64,000 nucleotides of DNA from Bacteroidales bacterium (lineage in GTDB: Bacteria; Bacteroidota; Bacteroidia; Bacteroidales; P3), in the NCBI GenBank assembly GCA_017960475.1, contig JAGCZH010000006.1, forward strand, positions 186,001-250,000, given 5' to 3'. Of this stretch, positions 40,971 to 50,006 are shown piece after piece. The notes beneath the pieces are model-generated. The model was not told the origin of the DNA and searched no databases. It worked only from the letters and a program-made list of their open reading frames with translations. Each line of letters begins with the position of its first letter. Positions within the stretch are counted from its first letter, which is position 1. A program made the translations under genes and the position numbers.

Positions 40971-42242
40971 TTACTCTATCTCCTCGTCGTCTTTGTAACG
41001 GTTGTCCGATTCGCTGTCTTCAATCTCATCAACCTCATCCTCCACAATTCTCATAAGAGCACGAAGAGGCTTCTTTATTTCATAGTTTCCATGACGGTCA
41101 AGACGGTAAGCTTTCCAGTGTTTACCCAACGCCGAGAATGAGCCATCCTCCATATCTGTCTTGCATTCAAAGAAGTAATCGTCCATCTCTTCTGGCTGTA
41201 TGCGTTTGCCAAGGAAAATAGTGTCAAGCTGCATACTGTTGACAGAGGCCTGAACGCTGAGCGACACTTTCGAAGGCATCTTTTTTGTCGTCAACGCCTT
41301 GTATTCAACTCCCTTCTCTGAATATTTCTTGCCGAAGATTCTAATCTTATTGTCTATTTGCTCCTGTGTTACAGGGAAACGAACATAGATGGAATCGGGA
41401 AGTGTGCTGGAGCATTCTCCATAACTTCTTTTAATGCTACTATGCAACACTATATAGCCCACCTGGACAATGAATTGTTTGCGATGTGGCACTAAGAAAT
41501 ACTCCTCAACAATGGGTTTGTATTCCAAATGCTCCTCTATGCGGAACTCAATATTAGAGGGGCAGCTGTCTTTGGTGTTCTCAACGTTGTAGAGAGCGCC
41601 TCTTTTCATGAACACCGAGGCATAGTAGCCTCTTATTGTTGTGTCCATTGAAGGAACGGCACAACCTCTCGCCGCCCCAAGACATGCATCAGGGTCGTGA
41701 ACAAGAGAGATAAGGACACAGTTGTCAAGATTAATATTTTGGTTGAAAGTGCGGCGGCTTTCAGGAAGATCCGCGGTACGATAAGCTTTACGTGTGACAG
41801 GAACCTCGTAACGTACGGTCTCCACAGTGTCGCCATGGCAGTTGCAACTGATGGGATTTAGAGCGTAACGGATTGGGAAAGGAGCATAGCAGCGATTGGC
41901 AAAATAGTTATATATTTTATCCACACGGTTCTCCGAGAGCTCTTCACTGGAGCTATAGCCTTCTATGGTGATAGCATAAAGTTTTGGATTGGAACGGTCT
42001 GCGAAGGCGACACGGTAGACTGAGTCAAGCCAGTCGAGGTCGGAGATATTGTAATCGGTCGATGAACCGCTGTATTGAAGCAACAGACAGAATCTGTCGG
42101 GATGTATCATCGCTTTCTGCATATTTTTCACAGGCTTTTTGCTGGGAATGTAAATACCAGTTTGGGCTTTTGCGACAGAGCCTGGCAAAATAATTGCAGC
42201 GAGGAGGGACAAAGTAATGAAACACTTGAAATAACGTTTCAT
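40971..42242 (-). CDS. Secreted protein of unknown function
   Basis: A 423-residue exported protein. It has a signal peptide ending at AKAQTG (KCFITLSLLAAIILPGSVAK). Mid-N-terminal LYAITIEGYSSSEELSENRV followed by DKIYNYFANR is similar in shape to the peptidoglycan-binding loop of OmpA-like domains (G.ss..g....N..LS..RA). A conserved-looking Cys-rich segment (NPISCNCHGD) follows, and the C-terminus is acidic (RIVEDEVDEIEDSESDNRYK). I do not recognise the family. It lies downstream of the MoxR gene with 58 bases between. Confidence 0.65.
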   Translation of the reverse strand: MKRYFKCFITLSLLAAIILPGSVAKAQTGIYIPSKKPVKNMQKAMIHPDRFCLLLQYSGSSTDYNISDLDWLDSVYRVAFADRSNPKLYAITIEGYSSSEELSENRVDKIYNYFANRCYAPFPIRYALNPISCNCHGDTVETVRYEVPVTRKAYRTADLPESRRTFNQNINLDNCVLISLVHDPDACLGAARGCAVPSMDTTIRGYYASVFMKRGALYNVENTKDSCPSNIEFRIEEHLEYKPIVEEYFLVPHRKQFIVQVGYIVLHSSIKRSYGECSSTLPDSIYVRFPVTQEQIDNKIRIFGKKYSEKGVEYKALTTKKMPSKVSLSVQASVNSMQLDTIFLGKRIQPEEMDDYFFECKTDMEDGSFSALGKHWKAYRLDRHGNYEIKKPLRALMRIVEDEVDEIEDSESDNRYKDDEEIE

Positions 42243-42300
42243 AACACAATAAGATTGTTTGTTTTTGAATTTATATGATAGAGTTCTCTTTTTTTCTTTG

Positions 42301-43272
42301 TTATATATTCCTAACCGACAGTTTTAGCTCAGAGATAATCGATTCCGTGGTGATACCCTCTGCTTCAGCGAAATAGTTGCGCACCAAACGATGACGCAAC
42401 ACTTCGTCAGCCACAGCGTCAACATCTTCTCTGTCGGGAGAGTATTTGCCAGAAAGGGCTGCATGGGTTTTTGCTCCCATGACAAGATATTGCGATGCGC
42501 GAGGACCCGCACCCCATGACAGATACTTGGCTGCCACTGTGTTGCCCTCTTTTGAGGGTCGAGTGGCTGCCGCCAAAGCAACAGCGTAGGACACCACATT
42601 GTCCGGCACAGGAAGACGGCGTATTACTGACTGGAAATGAACTATTTCTTCTGCCGAGAGAACTACTTGAACATCATCGTTACGCTCAATTGTTGTCTGA
42701 CGGACGATATCCATTTCCTCATCGAATGACGGATAATCGAGCATTATGTTGAGCATAAAGCGGTCCAACTGTGCTTCCGGCAATGGATATGTGCCTTCCT
42801 GCTCGATGGGGTTCTGAGTGGCAAGCACAAAGAAAGGAGCCTCGAGAGGATAGGAATGCCCCGCGACGGTCACCGACTTCTCCTGCATGGCTTCAAGCAA
42901 AGCCGACTGCGTCTTGGGTGGAGTGCGGTTGATTTCATCGGCAAGCAGAATATTGGCAAACACAGGACCCTTGACGAAACGGAAATGACGGTTTTCATCG
43001 AGGATCTCTGAGCCTGTGATATCAGAAGGCATCAAGTCAGGAGTGAACTGTATGCGGTTGAATGTCAAACCCAGAGCACGAGAGAGTGTGTTGACCATAA
43101 GGGTCTTGGCCAGACCTGGCACACCCACCAGCAGACAGTGACCTCCTGTGAAGATGGAGAGTAGCAAACTGTCGACAACGTGGTCTTGGCCTATAATGAC
43201 TTTGCCCACCTCATTGCGCAAAAGGTGGTACTTTTCCACTAATGTATCAAGCGATTCGACGTCAGAAGCCAT
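42301..43272 (-). CDS. MoxR-family AAA+ ATPase
   Basis: A 323-residue cytosolic AAA+ protein. The Walker A loop is GVPGLAKTLMVNTLSRALGL, Walker B is ILLADEINRTPPKTQSALLE, sensor 1 ATQNPIEQEGTYPLPEAQLD, and the C-terminal lid has RASQYLVMGAKTHAALSGK. MoxR proteins act as chaperones that help mature metal-containing or von Willebrand factor A partners. Usual partner genes (DUF58, VWA) are not adjacent here; the neighbours are two PPIases upstream and an unknown secreted protein downstream. Confidence 0.92.
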   Translation of the reverse strand: MASDVESLDTLVEKYHLLRNEVGKVIIGQDHVVDSLLLSIFTGGHCLLVGVPGLAKTLMVNTLSRALGLTFNRIQFTPDLMPSDITGSEILDENRHFRFVKGPVFANILLADEINRTPPKTQSALLEAMQEKSVTVAGHSYPLEAPFFVLATQNPIEQEGTYPLPEAQLDRFMLNIMLDYPSFDEEMDIVRQTTIERNDDVQVVLSAEEIVHFQSVIRRLPVPDNVVSYAVALAAATRPSKEGNTVAAKYLSWGAGPRASQYLVMGAKTHAALSGKYSPDREDVDAVADEVLRHRLVRNYFAEAEGITTESIISELKLSVRNI

Positions 43273-43288
43273 TGTAAATATATCTTTT

Positions 43289-44656
43289 TTATTCGACCCA
43301 CTTCAATTGGAAGTCGCAGTCTTGAAAGTCTTTATCTATTTTAATATAAGTATTCTTTATGGTTTTTGCCGCCCAGTCATATATTTTATCCTGCTTGGCG
43401 TTCTCGAGGGCGGCATTATATATTCTGTCATAGTCCTCTTTGAGGTTGGCAAGGTGACGTGGGTTGCGGCGAATAAGGGTGACGATACGGTAAGCGTCGC
43501 GGTTCTCGTCGGTTTTCATGGCGGTGGCATTGCTGATGTCACCGGCATTCATAGTGGCGAAAGGTATGCCAGAATACAACTGTTTTAGCTCGTCAATCGT
43601 GAAAAGATATCCTCCGTTGCTGGGGTGTGTCACTTTACCACCGTCAATCTTGTTGGCGTTATCCGAAAAATCAGTCGCTGCCTGAGCAAAGGTTAGTCTT
43701 CCGAGTCTTATTTCGGTGGCCAAGCTATCAAGAAGAATACGGCTGCGGAGAAGGTCCTCCGATGACACCTTGGGTATCATCAATATATGGCGACAATTTA
43801 TGGCGTTGCCACGACGTTCGATAAGTTGAATGATATGGAAACCGAACTGAGTCTCTATAACTGGTGACACCTCGCCAGGTTTCAGAGCAAAGGCGGCAGC
43901 CTCAAATTCGCTTACCATCTTGCCACGGGTGAAGAAACCGAGTTCTCCTCCTTTTGTGGCTGACCCGGGATCCTCGGAATAAAGGGTGGCCAACGTGGAG
44001 AATCTGTCGCCACTCAGAATACGCTCCCTTAATTTGTTAAGCTCCAACTTGATTCTTTCACGCTCTCCTTCGCTAATGACGGGTTTGCGGCATATTTCAG
44101 CTATCTCAAATGTCTCATCAATATAAGGGATGCTGTCTTTGTCAATCTTGTTGAAGAATTCTGTCACTTCGTGTGGAGTGATTTTCACATTGGACGTAAG
44201 CTGATGTCTTACACGCTCCGCTATCATTCTCTCACGAAGCATTTTCGACATCAAATCCTTCAGCTCTTCAAAAGTATAGCCCGTAGCCTGACGTATCGCT
44301 TCGTGGCTGCCATACTGAGTCTCGTACATATCGAGATAGTACTGCACATTGGTTTTTACTTCGTCGTCGGTCACTTCAACACTATCCACCTCTCCTTTGT
44401 GGACAAGAAGCTTATTGATAAGCAATCCTTCGAGGATGTTGCAGCGGTTTTGGAAAGCGTTCTCATAACCTTGTTTGATACGCAGACTCACGTAGCCGTT
44501 CTCGATATCGGACAACTTGACAATATTCTTGCCTACCACAGCGACAACCTTGTCAACCACCGGTTCGTTATGGGACTTGCCGTCGGCGACACTGCCCTGG
44601 GCATTGGCCGCCATACAGGCGATAAGAAGTATACTCGATATTATAATACGTTTCAT
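43289..44656 (-). CDS. SurA-like periplasmic peptidyl-prolyl isomerase/chaperone
   Basis: A 455-residue exported protein. Signal peptide MKRIIISSILLIACMAANAQ; the longer ATG at 44674 adds six residues and overlaps the upstream gene. The N-terminal chaperone half (about 30-190) has the SurA-type helices (KNIVKLSDIENGYVSLRIKQ), followed by two PpiC/parvulin-type domains: DPGSATKGGELGFFTRGKMV, and NCRHILMIPKVSSED with GGYLFTIDELKQLYSG. It should assist outer-membrane protein folding. It follows the larger PPIase by 14 bases. Confidence 0.88.
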   Translation of the reverse strand: MKRIIISSILLIACMAANAQGSVADGKSHNEPVVDKVVAVVGKNIVKLSDIENGYVSLRIKQGYENAFQNRCNILEGLLINKLLVHKGEVDSVEVTDDEVKTNVQYYLDMYETQYGSHEAIRQATGYTFEELKDLMSKMLRERMIAERVRHQLTSNVKITPHEVTEFFNKIDKDSIPYIDETFEIAEICRKPVISEGERERIKLELNKLRERILSGDRFSTLATLYSEDPGSATKGGELGFFTRGKMVSEFEAAAFALKPGEVSPVIETQFGFHIIQLIERRGNAINCRHILMIPKVSSEDLLRSRILLDSLATEIRLGRLTFAQAATDFSDNANKIDGGKVTHPSNGGYLFTIDELKQLYSGIPFATMNAGDISNATAMKTDENRDAYRIVTLIRRNPRHLANLKEDYDRIYNAALENAKQDKIYDWAAKTIKNTYIKIDKDFQDCDFQLKWVE

Positions 44657-44670
44657 TGCAGAATAGGAAA

Positions 44671-46758
44671 TCAATATGTAATTTCGTCAATGACATTTTG
44701 ATAGATCTTCACGTGGTATTTGGAACGTAGAGACTCCATCAATTGTTTCTCGAGATAGTTTTGATATTCATTAATATAGAATCCACGGGCTTCGGCGCAT
44801 GATTTCAGACACGGATTCAAAACTTTGTTGACAGATACCAGCGAGTAGCCTTTTGTCGCGGGGACAACATACAGTCCTTCGTGATAGCTGGACATCTTCA
44901 GGTAGTTCTGGTCGGATGATTGAACAAGAATATCCTCGTATTTAACGGCATTGGGATCTTTCTCGTTAATGTTGTCAAAAACAGTCTTCAATGCCTGGCC
45001 TTTCTTTTTGCACTTGTTAGCCATCTTGAGCGCTTTGGCAGGAGCCATGGTAGAGCTGTCGAAGACGGTGATAATAGACATATCCAGACGCTCACCCCAG
45101 AAATAAGGGGCATCGTCGGGGTTGTCGATATCGCGTTGGGCGGAGAACTGGGAATAGAAACCAGCCAATCCTACGCTATCGCTGATGGCTTTAGACCATA
45201 TCATCTTGTCGTTGTACGAGAAGATCATCAATCCATTGCGATATTCATCCATAAGGTTTGCGAATTCAGGATGCTCCTCCTCAAGATGGGAGTCGGCATA
45301 TTCAAAAACCTTATTGTTGATGAAGTTCTCATAACGGTCCTCAAGATACATGTCGAGGGAATACGACGATTCGGCACGCTGGTTGTCTTGGATAAAGAGA
45401 AGCAAATCCTTGGCGGTGTATTCTTTGTCGGCTACAGAGAAGAGAGGACGCATGTCGGTGACCATATCGTCGCTGTATCTCCACGATCTTGAAAACACCG
45501 AGTCGCTGAGTGCGGCGCGACATTCATCGAGAGAGGCGAGGAAACGTTTGTTTTTCTGTCCTTTCTTGCCAGCGGGCGATTTCATATAAGTTTTGGTATA
45601 GTCGATAAAAGAATAGCGTTCTTTACACTGGTCGACAAATACTGAGCGAGGTTTTAGGTTTCTGTTGTCACGAGCGAGCCGTTGACGATAATAAGGCTGC
45701 ATGTCGTTAAAGGAGGGGATGGTGTCGCGACGGATGAGAAGCAGAATATGCCATCCGAATGTTGAGTGGAAAGGTTTTGAAAACTCGCCAGGTTTTAGCT
45801 TGGCCAGTTCTACAACATAGTCAGGAGGTAGCTGGTGGATATTCATGTCGGAAAGCAAGCCGCCGTTTACCGCCGATGTATGGTCGTCGCTGTAGTCGGA
45901 AGCCACTTTACCGAAATTCTCACCTTCTGATATCTTTTGATATGCCTGACGAGCACGGCCTTCAGCAGAGCGTTTCTGCGGGTCTTCCGATATCCATATA
46001 TGCTGGAATGTAGCTTTCCCGTAGAAAGGAGTCTTGTTGAAAAGCTTGATGACATGGTAGCCGTATGCAGAGCGTACAGGCAGGGAAACCTGGCCTGGCT
46101 GAAGAGCATACGATGCCGACTCGAAAGGATAGACCATATCGAATACTGTGAAATTGCCCAAGTTGCCTAAATCTTGACGTCGTGGATCCTCGGGAGGTAC
46201 ATGGTCTTCATCGAATCGAGCCATAGCAGCCTCTTTGGCAACATCCATAAAATCCTCGCCCGACATAACACGTTTGTAATATGACATTGCCTTGTTATAT
46301 GCTTTCAAAGTATCCTCAGGAGATGGATTTCGGACAAGACGCACAAAAATATGCGCGGCATTAAGGGTATAGTGGTTACGTTCGTAAGCCTCCTCAAGAA
46401 TGTTGTTGAGGGTAACCGAGTCAATAAGGTAAGGAGCGGCCAGTTCGTTACGATAGCCTTCAAGTTCCTTGATTAGCGAAGGGTCTTTGTCTATTTGCTG
46501 AGCGTACGCATCGACGAGTTTGGTTCTGTAGTTGACAAAGAGCTGTACATATTCCTCCAATGCTTGACGTTTCTCATAAGTGCATGCTGTAGGGGCGGCT
46601 TTGGGATCCTTACCGACAGAGCGCAGAAACTCATTCATGAACTCCGACTTGAGAATCTTCTGGCCATTGATTTCAAAGACCACAGGATCATTATTGTTTT
46701 GGGCCTGCAGCGATAATGATATCATTGCAGCAAACAGAAAGACAAAAAGTTTCCTCAT
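44671..46758 (-). CDS. Large peptidyl-prolyl isomerase (PpiC-type), periplasmic
   Basis: A 695-residue exported protein. Signal peptide MRKLFVFLFAAMISLSLQAQ. Two PpiC-type domains stand in the first half (NAAHIFVRLVRNPSPEDTLK to YGYHVIKLFNKTP, and ATFQHIWISEDPQKR to FGWHILLLIRRDT), then a long helical C-terminal part of unknown fold. Proteins of this size with paired parvulin domains occur next to SurA-like genes in Bacteroidetes, probably as outer-membrane biogenesis chaperones. Upstream lies an A/C/T-rich repeat leader; guaB is further upstream. Confidence 0.85.
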   Translation of the reverse strand: MRKLFVFLFAAMISLSLQAQNNNDPVVFEINGQKILKSEFMNEFLRSVGKDPKAAPTACTYEKRQALEEYVQLFVNYRTKLVDAYAQQIDKDPSLIKELEGYRNELAAPYLIDSVTLNNILEEAYERNHYTLNAAHIFVRLVRNPSPEDTLKAYNKAMSYYKRVMSGEDFMDVAKEAAMARFDEDHVPPEDPRRQDLGNLGNFTVFDMVYPFESASYALQPGQVSLPVRSAYGYHVIKLFNKTPFYGKATFQHIWISEDPQKRSAEGRARQAYQKISEGENFGKVASDYSDDHTSAVNGGLLSDMNIHQLPPDYVVELAKLKPGEFSKPFHSTFGWHILLLIRRDTIPSFNDMQPYYRQRLARDNRNLKPRSVFVDQCKERYSFIDYTKTYMKSPAGKKGQKNKRFLASLDECRAALSDSVFSRSWRYSDDMVTDMRPLFSVADKEYTAKDLLLFIQDNQRAESSYSLDMYLEDRYENFINNKVFEYADSHLEEEHPEFANLMDEYRNGLMIFSYNDKMIWSKAISDSVGLAGFYSQFSAQRDIDNPDDAPYFWGERLDMSIITVFDSSTMAPAKALKMANKCKKKGQALKTVFDNINEKDPNAVKYEDILVQSSDQNYLKMSSYHEGLYVVPATKGYSLVSVNKVLNPCLKSCAEARGFYINEYQNYLEKQLMESLRSKYHVKIYQNVIDEITY

Positions 46759-46830
46759 TATAACTGTAAGAGTTTAAGAGTTTAAAGGTTTTACGTTTAA
46801 AAGTTAAATGGGTTAAAAGTTTAAAGGTCC
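46759..46830 (-). repeat. Start-proximal repeat (CTTTTAAAC-type units)
   Basis: In coding sense the DNA before the ATG at 46758 is a chain such as CCTTTAAAC, TTTTAACCC, TTTTAAACG, CCTTTAAAC, TCTTAAAC, nearly without G. It resembles the tracts at 411-472, 59030-59080 and 61221-61393. Confidence 0.6.
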
Positions 46831-46856
46831 ACGTGAATGGGCTATTGTTTCGTTTT

Positions 46857-48329
46857 TTATCTCGAATAGTTTGGAGCCTCGCGTGTGATGGCGATGTCGT
46901 GGGGGTGGCTTTCGGTGCGACCAGCAGCGGTGATACGGATGAATTTGGCCTTTTGCAGGGTTGTGATATCTTTAGAACCGGTATAACCCATACCCGCTTT
47001 AAGTCCGCCGACAAGCTGATAAAGCACTTCGTTAAGGGATCCTTTGTAAGGCACACGTCCCACAACACCTTCGGGTACAAGTTTCTTGACATCGGTCTCT
47101 TTGTCCTGGAAATAGCGGTCTTTCGACCCACTCTGCATGGCTTCGAGAGAGCCCATGCCACGATAGGACTTGAATTTACGACCCTCAAAAATGATAGTCT
47201 CGCCTGGCGCCTCATCGACACCGGCGACAAGAGAACCAATCATAATGCTGCTGGCGCCAGCGGCGAGTGCTTTCACAATGTCACCACTGTAGCGAATACC
47301 GCCATCAGCGATGATAGGTATCTCTATACCTGCTTGTTTTAGAGCTCCGGCCACCTCGCAAACCGCGGTAAGCTGAGGAACACCGATACCTGCGATGATA
47401 CGGGTAGAGCAAATGCTTCCAGGGCCTATACCGACTTTCACTGCGTCAGCGCCAGCCTCAGCGAGCATTAGGGCTGCCTCGCCGGTGGCAATATTGCCAA
47501 CCACAACATCGAGCTCAGGATATTTGGCCTTAACACTCTTCAGAGCCTCGACAACACGAATGCTGTGACCATGGGCTGTGTCAATAACAATGGCGTCAGC
47601 GCCAGCGGCGACAAGAGCGTCGACACGGTCCATCATATCGGCGGTAATGCCAACGCCAGCGGCGACACGCAGTCGACCGTTGCTGTCCTTGCAAGCGTTG
47701 GGGTGCTCCTTGTTTTTCATGATGTCGCTATAGGTGATAAGACCCACGAACTGACCTTCATTGTTGACGACAGGGAGTTTCTCTATCTTGTGTTCCTGAA
47801 GTATTTCGGCAGCCTCATCGAAAGTGGTGCCCTCATGGGTTGTGATAAGGTCGGTGATCATTATCTCGCTGAGAGGACGACTCATGTTGCGCTCGAAGCG
47901 GAGGTCACGGTTGGTGACCATACCCAAAAGATTGCGATTCGAATCAACAATAGGGATACCTCCAATATGATATTCGTGCATAAGGCCCAAAGCATCCTTG
48001 ACAAGGGCGTCCTTGCCTAAAGTAACTGGGTCGACGATCATGCCGTTTTCAGAGCGCTTCACCTTGCGCACCTCATTGGCCTGACGTTCAATGCTCATGT
48101 TTTTGTGCAGCACACCAATACCGCCTTCCTGTGCCATTCCGATAGCCATCTCAGCTTCGGTCACAGTGTCCATAGCGGCACTAACCATAGGAATGTTGAG
48201 AGTGATGTTACGAGAGAAACGCGAATTAACCTTTACTTCGCGGGGAAGAATGTCTGAATAACTGGGAACGAGGAGAACGTCATCATAGGTCAAACCCTCG
48301 CCGATAAATTTTGTGGTGTCTGTATACAT
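46857..48329 (-). CDS. guaB: IMP dehydrogenase
   Basis: A 490-residue cytosolic enzyme (IMP to XMP, first step of GMP synthesis). The N-terminus [20 protein letters not shown] is standard. The two CBS domains lie at about 95-215. The catalytic loop [12 protein letters not shown] holds Cys307, and [20 protein letters not shown] and the flap [19 protein letters not shown] follow. The ATG at 48329 is chosen because the -7 box at 48347-48354 lies upstream of it; a start at 48401 would be before the promoter. Confidence 0.97.
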   Translation of the reverse strand: MYTDTTKFIGEGLTYDDVLLVPSYSDILPREVKVNSRFSRNITLNIPMVSAAMDTVTEAEMAIGMAQEGGIGVLHKNMSIERQANEVRKVKRSENGMIVDPVTLGKDALVKDALGLMHEYHIGGIPIVDSNRNLLGMVTNRDLRFERNMSRPLSEIMITDLITTHEGTTFDEAAEILQEHKIEKLPVVNNEGQFVGLITYSDIMKNKEHPNACKDSNGRLRVAAGVGITADMMDRVDALVAAGADAIVIDTAHGHSIRVVEALKSVKAKYPELDVVVGNIATGEAALMLAEAGADAVKVGIGPGSICSTRIIAGIGVPQLTAVCEVAGALKQAGIEIPIIADGGIRYSGDIVKALAAGASSIMIGSLVAGVDEAPGETIIFEGRKFKSYRGMGSLEAMQSGSKDRYFQDKETDVKKLVPEGVVGRVPYKGSLNEVLYQLVGGLKAGMGYTGSKDITTLQKAKFIRITAAGRTESHPHDIAITREAPNYSR

Positions 48330-48346
48330 AATAATAAAATTTCGTG

Positions 48347-48354
48347 CAAAAATA
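48347..48354 (-). promoter_or_regulatory. -7 box of guaB
   Basis: The minus strand reads TATTTTTG (TAnnTTTG), 17 bases before the ATG. The upstream region is A/T-rich with TTTG words around 48375-48395. Confidence 0.6.
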
Positions 48355-48422
48355 CTAAAAAAAAGCGACATGGGAAAAACAAAAAAACAAAGATTTTGCA
48401 AATACTTAATTCTCCGAACAAA

Positions 48423-48442
48423 AGAGCCTGAAAAAAGGCTCT
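48423..48442. other. Short perfect hairpin between divergent promoters
   Basis: AGAGCCT (48423-48429) and AGGCTCT (48436-48442) form a 7-bp stem with a 6-nt A-rich loop. It looks like a terminator stem but lies between the guaB promoter and the divergent promoter at 48503, where no gene ends. Confidence 0.4.
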
Positions 48443-48502
48443 ACAACTCTCTCTCTACGCCTTATTTTTAATACTAAAAACCTTATATTGCATATTTTTT
48501 AT

Positions 48503-48510
48503 TACCTTTG
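48503..48510 (+). promoter_or_regulatory. -7 box of the outer-membrane protein gene
   Basis: TACCTTTG matches TAnnTTTG. The preferred ATG is at 48605, about 95 bases downstream. Confidence 0.55.
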
Positions 48511-48604
48511 CAAATCAAAAAACGACAATAGCCAAAAGTGACTACAATCAATTGTTTTTTTGGACACAAATACAACTGATTTCACCCCCAAAAACAGGAT
48601 TCCA

Positions 48605-49942
48605 ATGAGAGCGACACTAATACTTTTCCTCGCCATTTTGTCAAGCGGCATTGTTATGGCTCAAACCGACGACAACATCACCACAAGGTGGGGCCAACTG
48701 GCATTCGCCTCTTCTCAAGCCGACATGCACACTTTGGCCACACCGTCGACCACAGCCTCAAACCTCTTGCATGGCATCCATCACCTGTTTCTCAATGTCG
48801 ACGCCGACGCTTTTTTCTACGATGTGGAGAACTCAATGCCTTTTGCCAAAGGATATACTATCACAGGTTTCAGGTTGACCCCTACTCTTAACTATGGCAT
48901 CAACCAACGCTCACGCCTTCGTGTTGGTATGGATGTGAGTCTTTTTGCAGGCATGGACTCCCTCTATTCCGCGAAACCTGTATTTTCACTTATCTATATG
49001 CCTACCCAGTGGTTGATTATCACAGCGGGAACCATCAACGGCGGCCTTCATCACGACTTGGGGTTGCCGGCCTACGACCCCGCCCGTTGGATAACCAATC
49101 CTGTCGAAAACGGACTTCAAATAGAGACCGACACTCGCCATTGGAACAGCGACACATGGCTGGATTGGGAACACTATCTCAAGCCCTGGACCCCCGACCA
49201 GGAACGTTTCACCATGGGCAGCCGCCACGTTGTAAACTTTTTTAAATACACCAGATCAACAGGGCACCCACATCCACCTTGTTGCGCAATACCGATGGCT
49301 GTGCATGACACAATGAATAGAGACACCATTGTATCGTTTGTTGGTGACTGCTTCACACCAGAGCAACAGAGCTTCAATATCGACATTCCTTTCCATTTTC
49401 TCGCCAGCCACAGGGGCGGCGAAGTGAAAACCATCGACACCAATACCGTCACCACTTTCAATGAGCGCATAGGCCTTCGTCTGCGCTATCTGAAAAGCAA
49501 CCTTCTCAAAGGCCGCACTCATCGGGTGCAAGCGGACTTTCCTCTCTACTTCTACCACCTCGAAGACTCTCAGTTGGATCATGGCGGCAAAGGCTTCTAC
49601 CCCACCCTTCGATATGAGTTCATAAACGCCAACATCAACGAACAGCGGGGATGGTGCTTCCATTCCACTGCTGGATATTGGCATGGAGACCACTATTTCA
49701 GCAACTTTGGATCTCCTCAATTTTTCTCTGCCAACAGCTACAGTTTACTTCATCTGCACGCTTCTCCGTCTCTCAGCGAAGACATTCGCGACATGATAAC
49801 AGCCGACATTGCCTTTGAACACGAATTCCGTGATTTAAAACTTGGCATTCAAGTCAATGCTTTCTATGATTTGACGCTCCAAAAGACCGATTTCATATTT
49901 GCTTTCTACATGCGTTTCGGAGGCGATTTTGTCATTTTCTGA
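48605..49942 (+). CDS. Predicted outer-membrane beta-barrel protein
   Basis: A 445-residue exported protein. ATG at 48605 gives the signal peptide RATLILFLAILSSGIVMAQT; the in-frame ATG at 48560 would add 15 polar residues. The body consists of alternating amphipathic strands (FRLTPTLNYGINQRSRLRVG, IGLRLRYLKSNLL, MITADIAFEHEFRDLKLGIQ) and ends in an aromatic strand FIFAFYMRFGGDFVIF with C-terminal Phe, as in outer-membrane barrels. No known family. It is followed by the metal ATPase unit but has its own promoter. Confidence 0.7.
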   Translation: MRATLILFLAILSSGIVMAQTDDNITTRWGQLAFASSQADMHTLATPSTTASNLLHGIHHLFLNVDADAFFYDVENSMPFAKGYTITGFRLTPTLNYGINQRSRLRVGMDVSLFAGMDSLYSAKPVFSLIYMPTQWLIITAGTINGGLHHDLGLPAYDPARWITNPVENGLQIETDTRHWNSDTWLDWEHYLKPWTPDQERFTMGSRHVVNFFKYTRSTGHPHPPCCAIPMAVHDTMNRDTIVSFVGDCFTPEQQSFNIDIPFHFLASHRGGEVKTIDTNTVTTFNERIGLRLRYLKSNLLKGRTHRVQADFPLYFYHLEDSQLDHGGKGFYPTLRYEFINANINEQRGWCFHSTAGYWHGDHYFSNFGSPQFFSANSYSLLHLHASPSLSEDIRDMITADIAFEHEFRDLKLGIQVNAFYDLTLQKTDFIFAFYMRFGGDFVIF

Positions 49943-49946
49943 TATT

Positions 49947-49961
49947 TGCAACTGGGTTGCA
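49947..49961. promoter_or_regulatory. Candidate operator, palindrome TGCAAC-TGG-GTTGCA
   Basis: Two exact 6-bp inverted arms with a 3-nt centre lie at the -33 position relative to the -7 box at 49974-49981. Since a Fur-family regulator gene follows the ATPase, it is a natural candidate for the regulator's site. Confidence 0.5.
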
Positions 49962-49973
49962 CTTTTATGTAGG

Positions 49974-49981
49974 TAATTTTG
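49974..49981 (+). promoter_or_regulatory. -7 box of the P-type ATPase unit
   Basis: TAATTTTG matches TAnnTTTG, 25 bases before the ATPase ATG at 50007. Confidence 0.6.
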
Positions 49982-50006
49982 CATCCAGAATCAAACATCA
50001 AAAGAA

